Source: Parcubacteria group bacterium GW2011_GWF2_45_11
Lineage (GTDB): Bacteria > Patescibacteriota > Patescibacteriia > UBA1558 > UBA10009
Direction of reading: 5' to 3'
NCBI GenBank assembly: GCA_001001205.1
Contig: LCKE01000006.1
Span: 1-33,045 of the forward strand
Length of the DNA stretch: 33,045 nt
Shown here: positions 25,825 to 33,045 of the stretch, in pieces
Layout of the letters: the number at the start of each line of letters is the position of its first letter
Numbering within the stretch: position 1 is the first letter of the stretch
The notes under the pieces: model-generated
What the model was told of the DNA's origin: nothing
The model's input: only the letters and a program-made list of their open reading frames with translations
The model's database searches: none
Translations under genes and position numbers: made by a program

Positions 25825-28800
25825 TTATTTTGATCCAATTGAAACGAACCGCTCAACGATCCTTCTGATTTCGTCTTCGCTGGCATTAACGTTCTTTACG
25901 CTGGCGGCAATATCTTTTAAGCTGGTACTTGGATTATTGGGCAGGCTGTGATCCAGCTCTTCAATCCGATTGCCTAAAACTCCAAAATCCTGATAGCTAG
26001 TGCCTTGCGCCATTGCCGTTTCTTTCATATTATTATGGAGTTTTTTTAGCAGATTCCTGACAATCCAAAACTGCTGTAAATTTTGATCATTGGTAAAGTT
26101 TAAATATCCGGTTTTTTCCGGAGCGGTGGATTCCCTAAGAGCGCGGACCGTGTTCGTAATATTAATGTGGTTTTCTTGGCTGGGTGATGATTTAACGTTA
26201 GTAATAATTCTATTGGTAGACTCATTATCACGTTCTGATTCATTACCAGCATGATATCTGGTTAAGGGCTGGTCGGTGCCGCTGTAGCCGAAATTATGCT
26301 GAACCACCCGGGCGGCGGTATCCGCGACCGATTCGCCGGATGAACCCAGCCTTTGTTTAAAAGCATCAATTAGCCCCTTGGCGGCATTAACATTTTTACC
26401 ATCAACTTTTACAACGATATCACCTATGGCCTTGGTTATGCTGCCTTCACGCCTTTCGGCTTCCATTAATTTTTCCACCACGCTGCCGTTTAAGTGTTCC
26501 ATAATAATTCGCGGATTCTGCAACCAGGCCGGCACGTGCTGGCGTAAAATAGCAGCGCCCGTACCAGACATCACATATGAGCCGTCCGCCCGTTCGCCGC
26601 CATAGCCCAAGCGGTTAAGCTTGTTGGCGATAGTTCTATCAGACTGTTTGGTGATTTCCGAGGTCGCCACCTGAATATGCTCTCTTTCGGAATACCAGCG
26701 CCAGCGGCCGTTTTCCATGGTGGTCATTCTGGCGGTATTGTAATGGGACCTTGATTCATTAATATAAGAAATATCGTTAGCCAGAGACAGCATTTCCTGA
26801 TCGCCGAAGCCGGCTTTGCCTTTAAGCTCTTTTTCAAAAAAATCTCTCATGCCCGAACTGGTTGATTCATAGCCAAAATTATTCAAAAACTCATTGTCGT
26901 TATAATCATTGGCCATCTTTTTCATAATCGCCCCTATTCTGGCCTTATCTTTTCGAACCATGGCTTCGTTGAGCATGGTTAAAAGCTCGGTATCGCTTTC
27001 GGTGCCTTCCACTTTCTTCATTTCTTCGGATTGAAGTTGCCGCGTGGCCATTTGGGCGTTAAAACCGGAGGTCGGCATGGCTTTAGCGGATTTAGCCTTA
27101 AATTTCTGGACTTGCTCGTGGTATTCTTCAGCCTTTTTTTGATACTTTTCTTTTTCTATATCGGTAAAGTGCCTGGGGCTTTTTTCCTGCTCTTCTATAA
27201 TTGTTTGCTGGGACTCCAGATCGGTTTTTTCTTTGCGCAAATTGCTTAAAGTATTGCTGGAGCGCTTTTTCTTTTTTTCTTTATCTTTTTGAAGTTCGGT
27301 TTTTTCCGAGGTGGTTAAATAATACAAACCGTCATCATGAATGGAGCTTTCTTTAATATCTTTCTCAACGGTTTCTAATTCTTTTCCCAAAGCCTGCTTT
27401 TGATCGGGCGTGCCGGCAGACATAATATCCACCTTCAAACGCTCCCGTTTTTCATTAAGCTTGGTTATTTTAGCTTCCCGTTCATCCACTTCATCGCCGG
27501 TTAAAACATCGGTGTTATTGCTGGCCAAAACACCATTGACGGTCGAGAGTCTTGTAGCCACCGCCTCTTTGCGGTTTTGCAAGCGCTGATCCGATTTTTT
27601 GGCAACAGCATCTCTAATGCCCCCCACACTGCCTATTCTTTCCTGAGTTGTCTTATCTTTAACCGCTTCACGCCATTTAGATAAATCTTCTTGGTTTATT
27701 GTGATTATTTCTTTCTTCGCTTCAAGCTCTTTAAGCCTAACTTTATCTTCAGCCGTTATCTCGTTATCTTTTTTTTGTACTAGTTCAAATTTTTCATTAC
27801 CTTCATCATCAAGTTCAGCTTTACCAGTCACCGGATCTATTACCTTTTTCTTTTTATATTTAATGCTTGTTTCCTCCTCTTCTATGCTCTTTTGTTCTTC
27901 TGTCAAATTATTGCCTTGTTGCTCATAAAAACGATCCAAATCAGCCCCTTCCAAAACATCGCTATCAACGCTGGCAAAAGTTAAAACGGCCCGCAAATTT
28001 ATTTCTTCCTCATCCAATTGTCTCAATTCCTTATCTATGTTTGCCGCTTCGTCACTTTTACCTTCACCCCTAAGTTTTTCACTCTCCTGCATTTTAGTCT
28101 GCCGTTCATTATCAATTTCCGCCAAACGGTTTTTTTGATAATAATCCTGGGAGCCGCCCTGGGCTAAAGCCAGGCTGGCTTCTTCCTTTTTTTTGGCTTC
28201 TTCGGCCTCATCGGATTTTTCTTTAGCCCTTCTGGTTGCCCCCCGCCCCAAGCCTCTCATCATTCTAAGCCCGCCTTTTAAATAGCCGTAATTTTCCATG
28301 TGTTCGCTAACGCCGGTGGTCATGGCGGCCAGCCTGGAACCGACAAAACCGCCCTCTTTGATTCTTTTATCAGAGGCTTTAATGCCTTCCTTATAAGCTT
28401 TTTCTTTGCGGGCCTTGCGGCCTTCCTGGAAGTTGGCCCAGTTCCGCTTAACATTCAAATCCACGCCGCTTTTTTGCTGAAGCTTGTCAATGCCGGCGTT
28501 TATGGGTAACATAGGCGACTTAAGGGCGGTTTTGCCCAGTTTAGACAATCCGCTCATAGCCGCGCCGGCAAATTTGCCGGCAAAACCGCCGGCCTGCTGA
28601 GCGTACTGCAAGCCCATTAACAATAAAACAATGGCCACGATGTAAGTGAACAAATTTTCCGGATTGCTGGCTTTAGTCACAGCCACGGCCTGCGAAACGG
28701 CTGGGGTGGCCGCCTGACCGCCGGATAATTGGCTGGTATCCGCTGTTTCTTTGTTAACGTTAAACTCCTGAGCAACATTGCTACTGGCCGCTAAAATGGT

Positions 28801-29670
28801 CAAAGACAGCCACATAAAAAAAGCCATGGCCACGCCGACCGTTAAAATATTCCAAAATTTTGACCAAAAATCAGCAGCCTGCTTTTGCAAGCCGGGAAAA
28901 GCCTGGCCCACAAAAGCCAGAGGCGATAAAATAACCGCCACCCATAAGGAAATAATCCGCCACAATAACACCACCATGTAAACCACCATGACAAAACAGG
29001 CGACCACCACCAAAGCCAAAGCCAGAATTAAACCCATAATCAACGAGCTTTTATCCAGATCGCCGGCGGCCACGGCCTTATCATCAAACTGCAGCAAATT
29101 TCCCACGCCAAAGGAGTTGGCCAGATTGATTTCCATGGCCGCTTTAAAACCATTAACAAAAGTCATCATGATCACCTGGGTAAAATCTATAATAAAGCCT
29201 AAAATGGTTTTGGAAAAATTAACCAAAATCGCCATGATGATCAGCTTCCACAAAATGCCTTTATAATGATAGCGGGAGATATGGAGAATGGTGGAAAAAG
29301 CCACAATCAGCAAAATTATGACGAAAGCGATATTCATTAAATCGCGCATCAAAGGCCAGCCGATTTCCACCGCCTGCGCGTGAATAAAATTATTATACTG
29401 AAAAAGCTCAGCCACCATCTTCATAAAGAACAGCAAAAGATGGCCAACTAAAGTAATGAATAAAATCAGCAAATTGCCGAAAATCGTCACGATATGATCC
29501 CAGGGATTAAATCCGGTAGCCTTTAACCATTCGCTTTCGGTGGTCTGAATCTCGGCTAAGCCTTCCGGAAGGTTGACCAATAACAAACCAAATAAAACCA
29601 AGCTGATCAACAGGGCTAACTTGGCGGGCTGGCGCCCGAATTTCTTTAATTGTCCGTTAATAAAATTCAT
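25825..29670 (-). CDS. VirB6/TrbL-like polytopic membrane protein with very long charged coiled-coil-like tail
   Basis: Several hydrophobic helices in the first ~370 aa (IFGNLLILFITLVGHLLLFFMKMV; IAFVIILLIVAFSTILHI; LILALALVVVACFVMVVYMVVLLWRIISLWVAVILSPLAFVG), then ~900 mainly charged residues. Confidence 0.75.
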   Translation of the reverse strand: MNFINGQLKKFGRQPAKLALLISLVLFGLLLVNLPEGLAEIQTTESEWLKATGFNPWDHIVTIFGNLLILFITLVGHLLLFFMKMVAELFQYNNFIHAQAVEIGWPLMRDLMNIAFVIILLIVAFSTILHISRYHYKGILWKLIIMAILVNFSKTILGFIIDFTQVIMMTFVNGFKAAMEINLANSFGVGNLLQFDDKAVAAGDLDKSSLIMGLILALALVVVACFVMVVYMVVLLWRIISLWVAVILSPLAFVGQAFPGLQKQAADFWSKFWNILTVGVAMAFFMWLSLTILAASSNVAQEFNVNKETADTSQLSGGQAATPAVSQAVAVTKASNPENLFTYIVAIVLLLMGLQYAQQAGGFAGKFAGAAMSGLSKLGKTALKSPMLPINAGIDKLQQKSGVDLNVKRNWANFQEGRKARKEKAYKEGIKASDKRIKEGGFVGSRLAAMTTGVSEHMENYGYLKGGLRMMRGLGRGATRRAKEKSDEAEEAKKKEEASLALAQGGSQDYYQKNRLAEIDNERQTKMQESEKLRGEGKSDEAANIDKELRQLDEEEINLRAVLTFASVDSDVLEGADLDRFYEQQGNNLTEEQKSIEEEETSIKYKKKKVIDPVTGKAELDDEGNEKFELVQKKDNEITAEDKVRLKELEAKKEIITINQEDLSKWREAVKDKTTQERIGSVGGIRDAVAKKSDQRLQNRKEAVATRLSTVNGVLASNNTDVLTGDEVDEREAKITKLNEKRERLKVDIMSAGTPDQKQALGKELETVEKDIKESSIHDDGLYYLTTSEKTELQKDKEKKKKRSSNTLSNLRKEKTDLESQQTIIEEQEKSPRHFTDIEKEKYQKKAEEYHEQVQKFKAKSAKAMPTSGFNAQMATRQLQSEEMKKVEGTESDTELLTMLNEAMVRKDKARIGAIMKKMANDYNDNEFLNNFGYESTSSGMRDFFEKELKGKAGFGDQEMLSLANDISYINESRSHYNTARMTTMENGRWRWYSEREHIQVATSEITKQSDRTIANKLNRLGYGGERADGSYVMSGTGAAILRQHVPAWLQNPRIIMEHLNGSVVEKLMEAERREGSITKAIGDIVVKVDGKNVNAAKGLIDAFKQRLGSSGESVADTAARVVQHNFGYSGTDQPLTRYHAGNESERDNESTNRIITNVKSSPSQENHINITNTVRALRESTAPEKTGYLNFTNDQNLQQFWIVRNLLKKLHNNMKETAMAQGTSYQDFGVLGNRIEELDHSLPNNPSTSLKDIAASVKNVNASEDEIRRIVERFVSIGSK

Positions 29671-29733
29671 GACATTTCATTACGCGATGTTTGATCCTGG
29701 ATTAAGCCGGCGTTGACTAAAAAGTTTGCCGGA

Positions 29734-32700
29734 TTAAAACGCCGGATTAACGTAAATATAGCCGGTCTGGCCGGGTCCGGTGGTGAATTGAATACCGTCT
29801 TCCGGTAACACGCACACTGCGTCTTCGCCTTTCCAGCCATTGTTGTTAGTTGGCGTACTGGGGCAGAATTCCCAATGATCCTGAATAGTGATATACGGGC
29901 CGGGGTAACGGCAACTGCCGGCGGTGGATTCCACCCAATCCGCCTGCGCTTCATCCCAGCAATAAACGCAAGCATTGCCCTCGGAATTGGTCACGCAACT
30001 GTAAGTGTGGACAACCCGGTGAGGGCTTAAAGGTGACGGCCGGTCGTACATGGAAACATCCATGTTTTGAAGATTGTTCGGTCCGTCGTTCCATTTAATC
30101 TTAATGTTATCTATGGGCAGTTGATCGTCAACAACATCCGTGGTAAAGCTTAACGCCACTGATCCGCCCGGCGCCGTTAAATTAACGTTTTGGGCTTTGC
30201 CGTTAAGTAAAATATGGCCTACTTGCGGCGCTTCCCCTTCTTCCACCACGCTATTATCATCAATAGGATAAATCTGATAATCATTATCGTAGCCGCTCCA
30301 CCGCCAAACGTTCCCAATCTTGGCAAATAAATTCAAGAGCCGGTTAGAAGCGGCTAATGACGGAGTACTCTCGTGCAAACTCGGCAAATTGCAGTTTACA
30401 TAAGGAGGCGCGCTGCAGTCAGCGTTGGCATTGCATTTAACGCCGTTAGTCATCCCGCCGCTTGGTTGGTCATAACAGTATTCGCCTATGCCGATACAGA
30501 ATCCACCGATACCGCAATCACTAGAATCGGCACAGTAATCACCATCATTATCGCCGTTAAAACTATACAAACAACGGCGTTCCGGCACCGGTACGGAAGC
30601 GGGTACTGACAACGGCGAGCCGGCTAATAATGGGCTCGCTAGCGGCGGGCCGGAATAAATTTCCAAAGGCGCAGTTAATGCATCAATATTATCAATACCG
30701 ATAGCACCGTAAGGATAATAAGTCATATTTTTATTATAACCCATAACATTGCCCTGGGCTTCCTGCCAGCCATTCTGCCAGCGGGTAAACCAGGTTTTTT
30801 CCGCGCCACTCTCGCCAACGGTCTCGGCCACATAAGTACAATATTCGCGCAAATGAAAGATTAATTTTATGGCCCATGGATCTTCATTATCTCCATCTCC
30901 ATCAAGATCGTATTCATACTCAATAATCTCCTCAATATCGCCCTGAGAATTAAAATCAATTTTAACACCTAATTTTACACAGCCTGCGCAAAAGACAGGG
31001 TCGGGGTCCCAAATGTCAATCGGCTCCCCAGATTCACCAATATCAGCAAACCAAGAAAAGAAAATAGAATTCTCATCGGCATCAGAATTATCTAATTCAT
31101 AAGTAGAAAAAATAATAGGAAATTGAGGGTCTCCACCATTGGCGGTGGTCTTAACCTCCACCTTGTCTATTTCATATTGTTTTAAACCCCAAATTTCACT
31201 ATAATTCGGATAATTATAGTCAAAATGACTAAAAAAGAAATATTCATCATTAGGTGTAAAACTGTGAGTGTGATCGCTGAAGTCAAGTGTAGCATAAGTG
31301 GTCCATCGGTAGCCGCAGTAACCCGAGGCTTCTGGGTTGGTACAGCTGGAATCGTCACGGTAATTACCCTTGGCTTGCAAACAATAATACAAGGGCGCAG
31401 GGCCGTTATAACCTATAGCCTGCTGGCCTAAAACGCTTAATGATTCCCCGGCCACGCTGTCAATGGGGTACCACTGCAAGCAGGCGCCGGAATTATTGGG
31501 ATCAGACTCCAGACAGTAGCCGTACCAGCCGTGGTAAACCTTATTATCCGTATATTCGCAGGCCGGCGCGTTATCGGCCGGATACAAGCGGCACTCTTTG
31601 ATGGCGCGCTCGTCAGCGGCAATTTGCAAAGCCGGCGCCACCTTGAGATCGTCAAAATAGACTGTGCCGGCTAAATCGCCGGGCTGGTTATACCAGGAAC
31701 TGCCGACTTCCAAACCTATTCTAAAGAACTTGGCCCCAGCCGGTATCGGCTGGCCGGCCACCCCGATCACGCCAGAAAAATAAGTCCAAATTGAAGGCGC
31801 CAGCTGATTAATCACCAGCTGATTGCCAAGGCGGCTATTAGGATCATTGTTTTCATAATAGGTGATAACCGCCGTCACCCTTTGCGCCCCATTTAAGGAA
31901 CGGGCGTAAAAAGACAAAATATAATTCTGCTCCGGGTTAAGGGGATATAAATCTTGGGAAGCGGCGAGGCACCAATAACCCTGAACCGGCAATAGATCAA
32001 ATTGATCCTGGGAATAAACCTCCTCAATCTTTAAGCCTAAAGCGTAGGTGCCGCTGTGAGGATTAACGTTGCTGTGGACCAGACTGCAATTGCCGGCGGG
32101 CACATTGCCATGGCCGTCGTTATCGTTTTCATCCCAGCCTAACACCAAGGCGCCGTTAAAATCTTCAAAACCGGCGTTATAAATGGCCTTTTCTTCGCCT
32201 AATTGCAACATCTGTTCCGGCGGATAATTGCCCCTGATAATCTTGTTGTTCTCCGGCTGGCTGTTATCTTCATACCAGATCAGGCCGGCCTGGCTAAAGC
32301 CGGATAAATTTCTGATGTCTTCGGTGCCGGTGGGATTATAATTGCCGTCATGAACGGCGTAAGTCTGCTCGGCCGGATTAATGGAATTAACAATACTCAA
32401 ACACTCGGAAGTATTGGCCGGGTTAAGCTGGCGGCAACGGCCCAGGCTTAAACAAACGTTGGAAGTCTTATTATCGGCATCGGTAATTTCCACCGAAGAA
32501 GTGCAGAACAGGCTTTCGGCGCATTCGCGGTCTTTTCTGACCTTAATGCCGGACTGGGTGTTGGAGTCGCAATCGGCCGAGTCGGCGCCGTCATTATAAA
32601 ACTCCGGAGTACACACGTCTGGGCTGGCCGGTGACTGGCCGTCGGCCGTTATATCGGCGCTAAAATTAAGATCCGGATTGCTGGTATCGTTAAACAGCAG

Positions 32701-33045
32701 GCAACCGGCCTCGCGGTCAATAATGCCGTCGCATTGTTCCACGCTATTGTGCAGATAATAATAAGATTCACAGGCTAAGGAATAATTGCAGGAACGCTGG
32801 CCGTTAATCACATAACAAACCTGCTTATTGCCGATGGGGCCGATGGCGCAGTATTCCCCGGCGCAACCATCGCCCGGCCCAGAGCAGGCAACATGACCTA
32901 AATCGCAAATCCAGTCGTGTTCGGTATACGGGCAAGGCGTGCAATCATTAATGTTATCGCACAGCAAAGGCGCCTCAGCCGGGTTGGGGTTAGGCATGTA
33001 TAAAGTACAGACATTCTGGCTGACGCCGTTAATTTCCTTCTGGCA
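29734..33045 (-). CDS. Giant Cys-rich secreted/surface protein, N-terminus beyond the right edge
   Basis: The frame stays open from the listed Met at 32997 to the window end (CQKEINGVSQNVCTLYMPNPNP). Many Cys-rich segments, a CBM-like beta-sandwich stretch (ILSFYARSLNGAQRVTAVITYYENND...TYFSGVIGVAG...VYFDDLKVAP), and a PKD-like C-terminal segment. Confidence 0.8.
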   Translation of the reverse strand, partial: CQKEINGVSQNVCTLYMPNPNPAEAPLLCDNINDCTPCPYTEHDWICDLGHVACSGPGDGCAGEYCAIGPIGNKQVCYVINGQRSCNYSLACESYYYLHNSVEQCDGIIDREAGCLLFNDTSNPDLNFSADITADGQSPASPDVCTPEFYNDGADSADCDSNTQSGIKVRKDRECAESLFCTSSVEITDADNKTSNVCLSLGRCRQLNPANTSECLSIVNSINPAEQTYAVHDGNYNPTGTEDIRNLSGFSQAGLIWYEDNSQPENNKIIRGNYPPEQMLQLGEEKAIYNAGFEDFNGALVLGWDENDNDGHGNVPAGNCSLVHSNVNPHSGTYALGLKIEEVYSQDQFDLLPVQGYWCLAASQDLYPLNPEQNYILSFYARSLNGAQRVTAVITYYENNDPNSRLGNQLVINQLAPSIWTYFSGVIGVAGQPIPAGAKFFRIGLEVGSSWYNQPGDLAGTVYFDDLKVAPALQIAADERAIKECRLYPADNAPACEYTDNKVYHGWYGYCLESDPNNSGACLQWYPIDSVAGESLSVLGQQAIGYNGPAPLYYCLQAKGNYRDDSSCTNPEASGYCGYRWTTYATLDFSDHTHSFTPNDEYFFFSHFDYNYPNYSEIWGLKQYEIDKVEVKTTANGGDPQFPIIFSTYELDNSDADENSIFFSWFADIGESGEPIDIWDPDPVFCAGCVKLGVKIDFNSQGDIEEIIEYEYDLDGDGDNEDPWAIKLIFHLREYCTYVAETVGESGAEKTWFTRWQNGWQEAQGNVMGYNKNMTYYPYGAIGIDNIDALTAPLEIYSGPPLASPLLAGSPLSVPASVPVPERRCLYSFNGDNDGDYCADSSDCGIGGFCIGIGEYCYDQPSGGMTNGVKCNANADCSAPPYVNCNLPSLHESTPSLAASNRLLNLFAKIGNVWRWSGYDNDYQIYPIDDNSVVEEGEAPQVGHILLNGKAQNVNLTAPGGSVALSFTTDVVDDQLPIDNIKIKWNDGPNNLQNMDVSMYDRPSPLSPHRVVHTYSCVTNSEGNACVYCWDEAQADWVESTAGSCRYPGPYITIQDHWEFCPSTPTNNNGWKGEDAVCVLPEDGIQFTTGPGQTGYIYVNPAF

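Noticed and set aside
29667-29975. Minus-strand ORF of 102 aa
   Set aside because: It overlaps the C-terminus of the large surface protein in another frame, with biased low-complexity composition and no motif.
1562-31431. Many 60-140 aa plus-strand ORFs opposite long minus-strand genes (e.g. 1562-1798, 4015-4254, 7619-8044, 17904-18251, 28988-29266)
   Set aside because: They lie antisense within well-supported genes, have no recognisable domains and are expected by chance.
1-33045. CRISPR array, tRNA or rRNA genes
   Set aside because: No regularly spaced direct repeats, tRNA cloverleaf-like segments or rRNA-like sequence were recognised by eye. A tRNAscan/Infernal run would settle it.
1-33045. 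Alternative genetic code (UGA = Gly, as in some CPR lineages)
   Set aside because: Full-length genes end properly, several at UGA (e.g. the TraC-like gene at 2464), and no in-frame UGA readthrough is needed. Code 11 explains the window.

Overview
The window looks like a Patescibacteria/CPR-type chromosome segment; this is inferred from gene content and was not checked by search. Most genes are on the minus strand. Both ends carry type IV secretion-like genes: VirB4-like ATPase, TraC-like and PrgI-like proteins on the left; a VirB6/TrbL-like membrane protein with a very long tail and a giant Cys-rich surface protein on the right. A plus-strand rpsF-ssb-rpsR-efp block lies at 22.4-24.4 kb. The standout is a minus-strand island at 4.9-20.8 kb. 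It has eight tandem divergent paralogs, each a ~370-aa helical N-terminal region plus a C-terminal PEP-utiliser 'swivelling His' domain (consensus TDEGGxTCHAAIVSRELGIPCIIGTKIAT). The same island has a stand-alone PEP-synthase-type ATP-grasp domain that ends exactly at its domain boundary, two HAD-like proteins, a histidine-phosphatase-like protein and a NUDIX hydrolase. The order (ATP-grasp)...(helical domain + His domain) matches rifampin phosphotransferase (AD-RD-HD) split into one AD and eight RD-HD proteins. I propose a one-donor/many-acceptor split dikinase system. Two adjacent paralogs (F and G) are interrupted by reading-frame shifts, one at an A7 run that restores an ungapped alignment by a -1 shift.
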